DNA of 8,435 nt from Gemmatimonadota bacterium (GTDB lineage: Bacteria > Gemmatimonadota > Gemmatimonadetes > Longimicrobiales > Gaopeijiaceae), in the NCBI GenBank assembly GCA_002731735.1, contig PCCM01000142.1, positions 1 to 8,435 on the forward strand, read 5' to 3'. Below are positions 1-8,019 of this stretch, piece after piece. Within the stretch, counting starts at the first letter, position 1; every line of letters starts with the position of its first letter. The position numbers and the translations under genes were made by a program. A model generated the notes under the pieces. The model worked only from the letters and a program-made list of their open reading frames with translations, was not told where the DNA came from and did not search any database.

Positions 1-1
1 G

Positions 2-1789
2 ATCACCATCCAGAACTACTTCCGGATGTACGATAAGCTGGCCGGAATGACCGGAACGGCGGAGACCGAGGAGACCGAGTTCCACCAGATCTACAAGCTC
101 GACGTCTTCGTGATCCCCACCAACCGTCCCATCATCCGCGACGACCGGGACGATCTGATTTTCCGAACCAAGAGAGAGAAGTATCAGGCGCTCATGGACG
201 AAATCGAGCGGCTGCACCTGATGGAGCTCCCCGTCCTCGTGGGGACCACGAACGTCGAAATCTCGGAGACGTTGTCGCGCATGCTCAAGCGCCGCGGAGT
301 TACGCACAATGTCTTGAACGCCAAGCAGCACAAGAAGGAATCCGAGATCGTGGCGGAGGCGGGCCAGGCCGGCGCCGTGACGATCGCCACGAACATGGCC
401 GGCCGCGGAACCGACATCAAGTTGGGTGAGGGTGTCGTTGAAAGCCGGACGGTGGGGTGGGCGAAGGAGCGCAGCTTGGATCTCGCGGAGCTGGTCCCCG
501 TGGATCCTACGCAGGAGGTCGAGTTCGAGAGCAAACCTGACGACTTCGTCATTCAGGTGGGTGGGCTTCAGATCCTCGGGTCCGAGCGGCACGAGTCCCG
601 AAGGATCGACCGTCAGCTTCGGGGCCGTTCCGGGCGGCAGGGTGATCCCGGGGCGTCCCAGTTCTTCATTTCGGTGGAGGACGACCTCATGCGGTTGTTC
701 GTCGGTGATCGCTTGGCGAACGCCATGGACAAGTTGGGTGCCTCCGAGGGTGAGGTGATCACTCACCCGATGGTGACGCGCGCCATCGAGACCGCGCAGA
801 AGAGGGTGGAGTCGAACAACTTCGAGTCGCGGAAACGCCTACTGGACTACGACGATGTCATGAACCAGCAGCGTGAGGTCATCTATGATCGCCGCCTCTT
901 CGCCCTCGAGGGGGGAGAGGATCTTAAGGGCGAGATGTGGGAGATGATCGAGCACAATGTGCAGTCCACGGTAGACGAGTACCTCGAGTCCGAGCACGAA
1001 GAGGAATGGGACCTCTCAGGGCTCAAGCGACGGATCACGCTGGACTACTTCACCGCGCTCAAGGGCCTTCCGGACGAAGTGGACGAAGCGGACGAGGACC
1101 ACGGGCTGGAGGTGCACGAGATTCACCAGATGGCCGTGGACGCCGTTCACGAACAGTTTCACCGGAAGATCGATGGTTTCGGAGAGCACGCCGAGGGTGT
1201 CACCAGCTACATCATGCTCAGTGTCATCGACGGCAAGTGGAAGGATCACCTCTACGACCTCGATCACCTCAAGGCGTCGATCGGTTTCCGGGGATGGGGA
1301 CAGAAGGACCCGCTCGTCGAGTACAAGAAGGAGGCCTACGAAATGTTCGTCGACCTCATGGACGACCTTCGCGGGACCGTCGGAAACCTGCTCTTCAAGG
1401 CCCAGATCGGCCAGCCACGGCAGCAGCCCCCTCCCCAGCCTCAGAAGATCCAGTACTCGGGACCAACGGAGGATGGCACAGGCACTGGGGCTCTTGCGCA
1501 GGCCGCTGCTGCGCGCCGCGCGCAGACACAGCAGGGTAATGGCGGCACGGTGGACGATCTGGGCATGGCCAAGAGCGCGCGATCGGGCGAAGGGGGTGGA
1601 GGTCGAACGGTTCCTCTGGGCTCGGTGGGTGGTGTCCCCTCACCTCAGCACCCGCGAGAGCTAGCGACCAACCGCGGAGAAGAGCGCGTGCGGGAGCCTG
1701 TGACCGCTATTAAGGAGCCGGGGCGGAATGAGGCTTGTCCTTGTGGGTCGGGGAAGAAATACAAGAAGTGCCATGGGCGAGGAGCTTAG
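2..1789 (+). CDS. secA: Protein translocase ATPase SecA, C-terminal part (5' end outside window)
   Basis: SecA is the ATP-driven motor that pushes unfolded preproteins through SecYEG in the inner membrane. The reading frame is open from the window edge (ITIQNYFRMYDKLAGMTGTA), so the ATG at 26 is internal and the true start lies upstream. 595 residues are visible; the N-terminal first nucleotide-binding region is missing. Seen in order: the AGMTGTA motif (about bases 44-61), the second nucleotide-binding domain with GRGTDIKLG (about 400-427) and RHESRRIDRQLRGRSGRQGDPG (about 587-652), the helical scaffold/wing region with VIDGKWKDHLYDLDHLKASI (about 1223-1282), QKDPLVEYKKEAYEMF, a Pro/Gln/Gly-rich linker (about 1415-1680), and a terminal CxCx8CH zinc motif (Cys codons at 1736, 1742 and 1769, His at 1772) of the type that binds SecB or ribosomes. 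About 40 residues separate GRGTDIKLG from GGLQILG. This site is short in Bacillus SecA but also long in E. coli. Stop is TAG. Identification is very secure. Confidence 0.97.
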   Translation: MTIQNYFRMYDKLAGMTGTAETEETEFHQIYKLDVFVIPTNRPIIRDDRDDLIFRTKREKYQALMDEIERLHLMELPVLVGTTNVEISETLSRMLKRRGVTHNVLNAKQHKKESEIVAEAGQAGAVTIATNMAGRGTDIKLGEGVVESRTVGWAKERSLDLAELVPVDPTQEVEFESKPDDFVIQVGGLQILGSERHESRRIDRQLRGRSGRQGDPGASQFFISVEDDLMRLFVGDRLANAMDKLGASEGEVITHPMVTRAIETAQKRVESNNFESRKRLLDYDDVMNQQREVIYDRRLFALEGGEDLKGEMWEMIEHNVQSTVDEYLESEHEEEWDLSGLKRRITLDYFTALKGLPDEVDEADEDHGLEVHEIHQMAVDAVHEQFHRKIDGFGEHAEGVTSYIMLSVIDGKWKDHLYDLDHLKASIGFRGWGQKDPLVEYKKEAYEMFVDLMDDLRGTVGNLLFKAQIGQPRQQPPPQPQKIQYSGPTEDGTGTGALAQAAAARRAQTQQGNGGTVDDLGMAKSARSGEGGGGRTVPLGSVGGVPSPQHPRELATNRGEERVREPVTAIKEPGRNEACPCGSGKKYKKCHGRGA

Positions 1790-1826
1790 GGGATGGCGGC
1801 TCCCTTTTCTTACGTGTAGACGGGGA

Positions 1827-1870
1827 GAGGAATTCCTCCAGCCAGCGCTGCGCTCCACCGCCTTCGGCGG
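1827..1870. repeat. Palindrome and GC-rich hairpin in the secA-rel spacer
   Basis: Seen directly: a perfect 12-bp palindrome GAGGAATTCCTC at 1827-1838, the 6-bp palindrome AGCGCT at 1844-1849, and a 5-bp stem CCGCC/GGCGG around a TTC loop at 1858-1870. No T-run follows the hairpin, so it is not a classical intrinsic terminator. It could be a transcript-end stabiliser for secA, part of the rel leader, or a copy of a dispersed intergenic repeat. The rest of the 171-bp spacer (1790-1960) shows no promoter that I would defend. Confidence 0.4.
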
Positions 1871-1960
1871 CGGACTGTCTTGCGCGGGACCATACGACCC
1901 TCTTCACGTCAGCATGTTTTTGGGGGAGAAACAGAGAAGCTCGATTAGGGTAGGCTAAGG

Positions 1961-4159
1961 ATGGCAACTGCAACCGCTACCATCCGTGGGCTTCCGAGGC
2001 CCCTGGCCCGGGCGATGGAGGCGTACTCCGACCGTCTTGATGTGGACGTGGTGCGGGATGCGTACGACCTGGCGCGGGAGGCTCATTCGGGTCAGCGGAG
2101 GGCGTCGGGTGACGAATTCGTCAGCCACGCGGTCGAAGTGGCGACCATCCTCGCGACGTTCGGTCTCGATACGGACTCCCTCGTTTCGGGCCTCGTCCAT
2201 GACGTCGTAGAAGACACCAGCGTTTCGGTGTCGGACATCGAAAAACGGTTTGGCCAGAATGTCGCGACGATCGTCGAGGGGGTGACCAAGATCGGGCGCG
2301 TGGAGTTCCGCTCGCATACCGAGCAGCAGGTAGAGAACTACCGTAAGCTTCTCCTGTCGATGGCACGGGATGCTCGAGTCATCCTGGTCAAGCTGGCCGA
2401 CCGTCTCCACAATATGCGGACGCTGGACGCGCTCAAGGGGGAACAGCGGCGCAGGATCGCGCTGGAAACGAGGGAGATCTACGCGCCTCTGGCCCATCGC
2501 CTCGGGATGGCCGCGATCCGGTGGGAGCTCGAGGACCTGGCTTTCAAATACCTCGAGCCCGAGCCCTACGAGGCTCTGACAAAGAAGGTTCGCCAGAGAA
2601 GAAAGGAGAGAGAGAAGCAAGTCTTGGAGATGCAGCGGCCGCTCGCCGAGGCGCTTGCCGAGGCGGGCGTTCCCGCCGAGTTGACCGGGCGTCCCAAGCA
2701 CCTCTGGTCGATCTACCACAAGATGGAAAGCCGGGATCTGCCGTACGAGGAGATCTACGACCTGATGGCCATGCGTGTGCTCACCGATGATGTGCAGAAC
2801 TGTTACGCCGCGTTGGGCGTCATCCACAACGAATGGACGCCGGTTCAGGAGCGATTTCACGACTTCATCGCGACGCCCAAGTCCAACATGTACCAGTCGC
2901 TCCATACGACGGTCATCGGACCAGGTGGGCGCCGATACGAGATTCAGATCCGAAGCCATGAGATGCACCGGACCGCGGAGTACGGAATCGCGGCTCATTG
3001 GCGCTACAAGGAGGGAATCACCCAAGCGGAGCGCGATGTTGAGGCGAACGAGGTCGACGAAGCGCTGACCTGGTTCCGGCAAGTGCTCGATTGGCAGAAG
3101 GATACGAGTGAGCCGGAGGAGTTCATGGAATTCCTCCGGATGGACCTCTTTCAGGGCGAGATCTTCGTTTTCACGCCGAAAGGTGAGGTCAAGCAGCTCC
3201 CGACGGGCGCCACGCCCATCGACTTCGCTTATTCGGTTCATACTGAGATCGGAAACCACTGCGCCGGTGCACGCGTCAACGGCCGGATTTCACCGCTCTC
3301 GCGTGAACTCAAGAATGGCGACGCAGTGGAGATCATCACCGATACCAGGCAACGCCCAAGCCAGGACTGGCTCGCGTTCGTCCGGACATCGCGTGCTCGC
3401 GGACGTATCCGCCAATGGATCCGGAAAGAGGAGCACGACTCGGCCCTCAAGCTCGGAAAGGATCTCTTCGACCGGGAGATCAGAAAGGCGCGCAGAGGCA
3501 AGCCGACGAAGGCCCAAACGAAAGAGGCCGCGCAGAGCCTCGGATTCTCGGAGTTCGAGCAGGTGTTGACCGCCCTCAGCCGAGGGGACGTAGGGCCCAC
3601 GTCCCTCATTCGGGCGCTCTATCCCGATGAGGACCCACACGACGTGGTCAACCGCACGCCCACGAAGCTGGAACGTATCGCCGATCGTATCCGTCGCTCG
3701 AACCGTGCCGTACGAATCCAAGGCATGGACAACCTGATGATCCGTTATTCGCGGTGCTGCCAGCCGGTGCCTGGGGATCGGGTCATGGGCTACATCACGC
3801 AGGGGCGCGGCGTGTCGATCCACCAGGTGGACTGCCCGAACGTCCTCAACCTGTCGGAAGACCGGCGGGTTGAGATCGAATGGGCGACCGAGAAGGATGA
3901 CCGCTTCTTCGTGAGGCTTTTCATGGAGGGTACGGACCGACGTGGGCTCCTGTCCGACGTAGCCACGGCGATCAGCGATACCGATACGGACATCGTCCAG
4001 GCCGACATGAGGGGGGTCGAGCGGGGTATGCTCGGTAGGTTCTCCATAGAAGTGAAAGACCTGGCTCATCTCACAAAGATCATCAAGGCTGTCAGCGAGG
4101 TGAAAGGGGTGGTTCAAGTGGACCGGCGGGATGACTCTGAGGAGTCGGATCTCAACTAG
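1961..4159 (+). CDS. rel: Bifunctional (p)ppGpp synthetase/hydrolase, Rel/SpoT type
   Basis: This enzyme makes (p)ppGpp from ATP and GTP/GDP under starvation and hydrolyses it otherwise; it acts on the ribosome. It is 732 aa, normal for long Rel proteins. The HD hydrolase domain is intact (H56, H80-D81, E84-D85, KLADRLHNMRT with D147). The synthetase has GRPKHLWSIYHKM (243-255), EIYDLMAMRV and a nucleotide-binding stretch ending PKSNMYQSLHTTV. The TGS domain is about 399-460 (GEIFVFTPKG). A CC/zinc-finger module carries C599-C600 and H621...C625. The C-terminal ACT domain is about 646-725. Intact HD residues argue for a bifunctional enzyme. The motif that is RxKD in bifunctional members and ExDD in synthetase-only RelA reads R298-F-H300-D301 here: the RxKD type with Lys replaced by His. 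The ATG at 1961 is supported by TAGGGTAGG at 1946-1954, six bases upstream. uvrB follows after 53 bp. Confidence 0.97.
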   Translation: MATATATIRGLPRPLARAMEAYSDRLDVDVVRDAYDLAREAHSGQRRASGDEFVSHAVEVATILATFGLDTDSLVSGLVHDVVEDTSVSVSDIEKRFGQNVATIVEGVTKIGRVEFRSHTEQQVENYRKLLLSMARDARVILVKLADRLHNMRTLDALKGEQRRRIALETREIYAPLAHRLGMAAIRWELEDLAFKYLEPEPYEALTKKVRQRRKEREKQVLEMQRPLAEALAEAGVPAELTGRPKHLWSIYHKMESRDLPYEEIYDLMAMRVLTDDVQNCYAALGVIHNEWTPVQERFHDFIATPKSNMYQSLHTTVIGPGGRRYEIQIRSHEMHRTAEYGIAAHWRYKEGITQAERDVEANEVDEALTWFRQVLDWQKDTSEPEEFMEFLRMDLFQGEIFVFTPKGEVKQLPTGATPIDFAYSVHTEIGNHCAGARVNGRISPLSRELKNGDAVEIITDTRQRPSQDWLAFVRTSRARGRIRQWIRKEEHDSALKLGKDLFDREIRKARRGKPTKAQTKEAAQSLGFSEFEQVLTALSRGDVGPTSLIRALYPDEDPHDVVNRTPTKLERIADRIRRSNRAVRIQGMDNLMIRYSRCCQPVPGDRVMGYITQGRGVSIHQVDCPNVLNLSEDRRVEIEWATEKDDRFFVRLFMEGTDRRGLLSDVATAISDTDTDIVQADMRGVERGMLGRFSIEVKDLAHLTKIIKAVSEVKGVVQVDRRDDSEESDLN

Positions 4160-4166
4160 CCAAGCT

Positions 4167-4200
4167 CAGGAAGCTGTCCGAAAACCAGGAAACTCTCCGA
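4167..4200 (+). repeat. Imperfect 15-nt direct repeat between rel and uvrB
   Basis: CAGGAAGCTGTCCGA (4167-4181) and CAGGAAACTCTCCGA (4186-4200) match at 13 of 15 positions and are separated by AAAC, so the period is 19 bp. The pair fills most of the 53-bp gap: the first copy begins 8 bases after the rel stop and the second ends 12 bases before the uvrB ATG. A 19-bp period places both copies near the same face of the helix, which would suit a dimeric regulator. A local duplication with no function is equally possible. Confidence 0.65.
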
Positions 4201-4212
4201 GCCACACCAGCA

Positions 4213-6201
4213 ATGCCTCAATTCGATCTGTCGTCCACCTATGAACCGCAGGGGGATCAGCCGTCCGCCATCTCGGAGTTGAGCGAGGGACTGGCCCGCG
4301 GGGATCGTTTTCAAACCCTCCTGGGGGCCACGGGCACGGGAAAGACATTCTCGATTGCCAATGTGATCGCCGAGTATGGCCGCCCCACACTTGTCACGTC
4401 ACACAACAAGGCACTCGCGGCGCAACTCTACGGTGAGTTCAAGGCCCTCTTTCCGAGCAACGCGGTCGAGTATTTCATCTCCTACTACGACTACTACCAG
4501 CCCGAGGCGTACGTCCCGGCAACGGACACGTACATCGAGAAAGACGCCACCATCAACCAGGACATCCAGCGACTGCGACTGCGCGCGACATCATCGCTGA
4601 TGGAGCGTGACGACGTCATCGTCGTCGCTTCCGTCTCCTGCATCTACGGCTTGGGAAGCCCTGTAGACTACCGGTCGCTCATGCTGCACTTGAGCGTGGG
4701 CCAGACGATTGGGCGTAGGGAGGTTCTCCGGGCGCTCGTGGCGATTCAGTACCACCGTAACGATTACGAGTTCGGGCGAGGAACGTTTCGGGTCCGCGGT
4801 GATACGGTCGAGATCTTTCCGGCCTACGAAGAGCAGGCGATCCGCGTGGAGTTGTGGGGGGATGACATCGAGCGGATCACACGCTTCGAGCCGCTGACGG
4901 GAGAGACGGTCACACCGATGGAGCGGGCGTCCATCTACCCGGCCAGCCACTATGTGACGCGCCGAGAGGTGATCGAGGAGATGGTGCCCCGCATTCGGGT
5001 CGAGATGGAGGAGCAAGTCGAGGCGTTCAAGGCCGCGGGTCAGCTTCTGGAGGCGCAGCGCATCGAGAGCCGGACGAACTTCGATATCGAGATGATGCTC
5101 GAGATCGGAATGTGCCCGGGCATCGAGAACTATTCGCTCTACACCAGTGGCCGGCGGCCCGGGGAGCGGCCGGCGTGCCTGATCGATTACTTCCCAGAGG
5201 ATTTCCTTCTGGTGGCCGACGAGTCCCATGCCTCGGTGCCACAGCTTCACGGGATGTACAAAGGAGATCGATCCCGCAAGGAAACGTTGATAGAGCACGG
5301 CTTCAGGCTTCCCAGCGCTCTCGACAACCGTCCACTCAAGTTCGACGAGTGGGACTCGCTTATCCATAGGGCGGTGTTCGTATCGGCGACACCGGGCGAC
5401 TGGGAGCTGGATCGCTCAGGCGGCGTGGTCGTTGAGCAGATCATACGCCCGACCGGGCTGGTGGACCCCTCCATCCACGTGCGCCCGGTCAAAGGCCAGG
5501 TGGACGATCTCCTCGCCGAGATCCGTGAGCGCGAAGCCAAAGATGAGCGCGTGTTGGTAACGACCCTGACGAAGCGCATGGCGGAGGATCTCTCCGAATA
5601 TCTTCAGTCCGTCGGGGTGCGGGTGAGCTATATGCATTCCGACGTCGATACGATCGAGAGGATGAAGATCCTGAGAGACCTGAGGTTAGGGAAGATCGAT
5701 GTCCTGGTTGGGATCAATCTCTTGCGTGAAGGTCTGGACCTTCCCGAGGTCTCATTGGTGGCGATCCTGGATGCGGACAAGGAGGGATTCCTTCGGGACG
5801 GGCGCTCGCTCATCCAGACGATCGGGCGGGCCGCCCGGAACGTCGATGGCATGGCGGTTCTGTATGCCGACAAGGTGACTTTCTCCATGCAGACCTGCAT
5901 TGACGAGACGAACCGGCGCCGGGAGATCCAGACGGCGCACAATCGGGAGCACGGCATCACGCCCGAAACGATTCAGAAGAGTGTCCAGGAGATCGAGTTC
6001 ACGACCCGGGTCGCGGACGCGAGACAAGAGCCCCGTGGCCGGGTGTCGGAACCCAAGCCCCAGTACGCCGACGAGGTTAACACCGAGGAGTTCATCAAGA
6101 TCTTGGAGCAGGAGATGGCGGAGGCGGCAGAGGTGATGGATTTCGAGCAGGCCGGGATCTTGCGAGACCAGATTTTCGAACTGAAGGCTACGGGGAAGTG
6201 A
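4213..6201 (+). CDS. uvrB: UvrABC excinuclease subunit B
   Basis: UvrB is the damage-verification helicase of nucleotide excision repair. UvrA loads it, it clamps one DNA strand with its beta-hairpin, then it recruits UvrC for incision. The 662-aa length is normal. Seen: the N-terminal YEPQGDQPSAI, Walker A GATGTGKT (38-45), the Tyr-rich beta-hairpin base YYDYYQPEAYVP (from Y91), the Walker B-like DESH (336-339), DRSRKETLIEHGFRLPSALDNRPL, helicase motifs IV-VI including MHSDVDTIERM, GINLLREGLDLPEVSL and QTIGRAARN (535-543), and a C-terminal UVR helical hairpin (about 626-661) that pairs with UvrC. The chosen ATG matches the family N-terminus. No good Shine-Dalgarno sequence lies just upstream, and the frame stays open back into rel with no ATG, GTG or TTG between the rel stop and 4213. 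Catalytic motifs are intact. The TGA stop is 7 bp before tsaE. Confidence 0.98.
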   Translation: MPQFDLSSTYEPQGDQPSAISELSEGLARGDRFQTLLGATGTGKTFSIANVIAEYGRPTLVTSHNKALAAQLYGEFKALFPSNAVEYFISYYDYYQPEAYVPATDTYIEKDATINQDIQRLRLRATSSLMERDDVIVVASVSCIYGLGSPVDYRSLMLHLSVGQTIGRREVLRALVAIQYHRNDYEFGRGTFRVRGDTVEIFPAYEEQAIRVELWGDDIERITRFEPLTGETVTPMERASIYPASHYVTRREVIEEMVPRIRVEMEEQVEAFKAAGQLLEAQRIESRTNFDIEMMLEIGMCPGIENYSLYTSGRRPGERPACLIDYFPEDFLLVADESHASVPQLHGMYKGDRSRKETLIEHGFRLPSALDNRPLKFDEWDSLIHRAVFVSATPGDWELDRSGGVVVEQIIRPTGLVDPSIHVRPVKGQVDDLLAEIREREAKDERVLVTTLTKRMAEDLSEYLQSVGVRVSYMHSDVDTIERMKILRDLRLGKIDVLVGINLLREGLDLPEVSLVAILDADKEGFLRDGRSLIQTIGRAARNVDGMAVLYADKVTFSMQTCIDETNRRREIQTAHNREHGITPETIQKSVQEIEFTTRVADARQEPRGRVSEPKPQYADEVNTEEFIKILEQEMAEAAEVMDFEQAGILRDQIFELKATGK

Positions 6202-6208
6202 CTGCGTC

Positions 6209-6670
6209 GTGATTCTCGACGAGGCTGAGATGATCCGCTGGGGCAATGCCATTGGCGTGGCAGCCCGCACTCCGCTTTTCCTCTTGCTGCGGGGCCCGTT
6301 GGGGGCCGGCAAATCGGTACTCGCTCGCTCGATCGCCCAGGGAGCCGGGGTGGAGGGCGCGGTCCCTTCGCCGACATTCAATCTCGTGTTTCGATATCCG
6401 TCGAGCCGGGGTGTTGAAGTCGTACATATGGACCTTTACCGGTTGTCGGATCCGAGTGAATTATGGGAACTCGGCTGGCAGGAGCTCGGAGGCCAGGACG
6501 AGCTGGTCCTGGTGGAATGGCCGGATCGCGCGGAGGGAATGCTTCCTGAGCATCGGTGGGAGATCACGTTGGGTCCGGTCGCAGGAGACCGGGAAGCCCG
6601 CATGGTGTCGGTGAGCCGGTTCGGTGTGCCGCAGGATCTCCCCGGTTTTCCGGTCTCGGTCGACTTATGA
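6209..6670 (+). CDS. tsaE: tRNA t6A biosynthesis ATPase TsaE
   Basis: TsaE is the small P-loop ATPase that works with TsaB and TsaD to transfer the threonylcarbamoyl group to A37 of ANN-decoding tRNAs in bacteria. It is 153 aa, typical. Visible: Walker A GPLGAGKS (29-36), the family signature SPTFNLV (54-60), HMDLYRL (73-79) and the LVEWP motif (101-105). The start is GTG at 6209, seven bases after the uvrB stop, with GGGGAAG at 6192-6198 as a ribosome-binding candidate inside the end of uvrB. An in-frame ATG at codon 8 is possible but would trim the first strand/helix region. The stop TGA overlaps the proposed tsaB ATG (ATGA), indicating coupled translation. tsaD and tsaC are not in the window. 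Confidence 0.93.
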   Translation: MILDEAEMIRWGNAIGVAARTPLFLLLRGPLGAGKSVLARSIAQGAGVEGAVPSPTFNLVFRYPSSRGVEVVHMDLYRLSDPSELWELGWQELGGQDELVLVEWPDRAEGMLPEHRWEITLGPVAGDREARMVSVSRFGVPQDLPGFPVSVDL

Positions 6671-7506
6671 GCCCGGTCGAATCGGGGGACGGCGCTTGGT
6701 CGGCAGATGGGATGTACCTTGCGCTGGATACGTCCACGCCCTTGGGGTCGGTGTGCGTGGGCGTAGGAAGCCGCGTTGTCGCCCGGAGGGTGATCGATGG
6801 TCAGGGTTCGCACTCCTCGGACCTGATCCCGGCCATCGGTGGGGTTCTGCAAGAGGTCGGAGCGGACCTTTCCGAGCTCGCCGGCCTGGTCGTGGGGGCC
6901 GGCCCTGGTTCGTTCACGGGTGTACGAGTGGCTGCCGCGACGGCAAAAGGGTTGGCCCACGCCCTCGACATTCCTCTCTGGGCGGTCTCGTCTCTGGAGG
7001 CAGGCGCTGCGGCCGTGGACGTGTATGAGGTGGAGCTTATCGCTGGCGACGGGGGTGGCCACGGAGGTGGTGGCCGGCAGGTCTCGCATCCGAGCTGGGG
7101 GCAGAGGCCAGTGTTGTCCGAGGAGGAACGCGCCTGGCCACGTTATGTGCTCTTCGACGCGAGAGGCGATCGGGTATATGGTGCCTGCTACCGGTCGACC
7201 GGTAGCGGTTTCGAGGTGCTCATTCCGCCTCATTCGACCACGATCGGGGCCGTGCTCTCCGAGAACCTCCCAATCTCGGTGTTCGCGGGTGACGGAGCCC
7301 AAAGGCACGAGGACGAGATCCGAGGTGCGGGTTTTGAGCTGCTTCCCGCCCCGTACGGCATGCCGACGGCAGCGGGGTTGCTCAGGGCCGTGGCAGGTTC
7401 GCCTCCCCGTGAGCCTGTGGAGGACGTCGCCCGCTGGGAGCCCGAGTACCTTCGCTCCTCCTCGGCGCAGCGAATCACTTCTTCTCACGCGGGGTCGGAC
7501 GCGTGA
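6667..7506 (+). CDS. tsaB: tRNA t6A biosynthesis protein TsaB (YeaZ)
   Basis: TsaB is an ASKHA-fold, kinase-like pseudoenzyme that dimerises with TsaD and bridges it to TsaE in t6A synthesis. Visible: LALDTSTPLGSV near the N-terminus, HSSDLIPAI (metal-site-like region of the fold), VVGAGPGSFTGVRVAAATAKGLA (the strongest family signature), VSSLEAGAAA, and YVLFDARGDRVYGACY. Start choice: the ATG at 6667 overlaps the tsaE stop and gives 279 aa. The ATG at 6712 would begin exactly at MYLALDTSTPLG, where most TsaB proteins begin, leaving 264 aa; both are plausible. Odd: residues about 118-157 form an extra segment with Gly-rich G129-G136 around H132, sitting between SSLEAGAAA and the DARGDRVY strand, where typical family members are shorter. 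The stop overlaps the rimI GTG. Confidence 0.91.
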   Translation: MSPVESGDGAWSADGMYLALDTSTPLGSVCVGVGSRVVARRVIDGQGSHSSDLIPAIGGVLQEVGADLSELAGLVVGAGPGSFTGVRVAAATAKGLAHALDIPLWAVSSLEAGAAAVDVYEVELIAGDGGGHGGGGRQVSHPSWGQRPVLSEEERAWPRYVLFDARGDRVYGACYRSTGSGFEVLIPPHSTTIGAVLSENLPISVFAGDGAQRHEDEIRGAGFELLPAPYGMPTAAGLLRAVAGSPPREPVEDVARWEPEYLRSSSAQRITSSHAGSDA

Positions 7507-7958
7507 CTTCTCCCTTGTCCCTGAGGTCGATGACCCCCTCGGATGTGCCCGAGGTGGCCCGTATTGAGACGACGGCGTTCTCCACGCCTTGGAGTGAGGA
7601 GACGTTCAACTCGCTCCTGAAGCGTTCCGGCGTTGAGCTTTGGGTGGCCGAGTGGGGGGATGAACTCGCCGCCTATGCGATCCTTTGGAAAGTGCTGGAT
7701 GAGGGGGAATTGGCCAATATCGCAGTTCGCTGTGATCTACGAGGTCGCGGCATCGGTTCCGGTCTTCTCAGTCGCATGCTTGAGGTTGCCGAGGACTCGG
7801 GGGTTCGAAGTCTCTACCTCGAGGTTCGAGAATCAAATGGGCTTGCTCGGGAGATGTATGCCCGCCGCGGATTCCATGAGATTGGTGTCCGGAAGGGCTA
7901 CTACGAGGGCCCCCGTGAGGACGCTCGAGTACTCAAGAAGAGCCTTGCAGGCGCCTGA
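7503..7958 (+). CDS. rimI: RimI-type GNAT N-acetyltransferase
   Basis: RimI acetylates the N-terminal alanine of ribosomal protein S18 in E. coli; homologues beside tsaB are common and may have wider substrates. It is 151 aa, usual for the family. Seen: strand 1 (LSLRSMTPSDV), acidic/aromatic STPWSEE (27-33), ANIAV (71-75), the acetyl-CoA-binding motif RGRGIG (80-85), LEVRESN (106-112) containing E107 that corresponds to the E. coli catalytic Glu, Y119 in the position of the catalytic Tyr, and the C-terminal GFHEIGVRKGYY...EDA. The GTG at 7503 overlaps the tsaB TGA (GTGA) and keeps the first beta strand. The ATG at 7530 would cut it, so the GTG is preferred. No terminator-like hairpin with a T-run follows. 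Confidence 0.91.
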   Translation: MTSPLSLRSMTPSDVPEVARIETTAFSTPWSEETFNSLLKRSGVELWVAEWGDELAAYAILWKVLDEGELANIAVRCDLRGRGIGSGLLSRMLEVAEDSGVRSLYLEVRESNGLAREMYARRGFHEIGVRKGYYEGPREDARVLKKSLAGA

Positions 7959-8019
7959 TTTACCTGGCTGCTGAAGGAGTACAGCGGGAAACGTTTGTAG
8001 TTTAATGGTAAAAAACGCG

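Noticed and set aside
422..562. Insertion in the SecA second nucleotide-binding domain after GRGTDIKLG
   Set aside because: It is long compared with Bacillus SecA, but E. coli SecA has a segment of similar length at this site; known variable region.
1955..5367. Long minus-strand open frames opposite rel and uvrB (up to 434 codons)
   Set aside because: They overlap strongly conserved plus-strand genes entirely and show no recognisable domains; long antisense frames are expected in GC-rich coding DNA.
7959..7990. Possible terminator after rimI (GCTG/CAGC stem)
   Set aside because: Only four base pairs with an 11-nt loop and no T-run; not enough to call.
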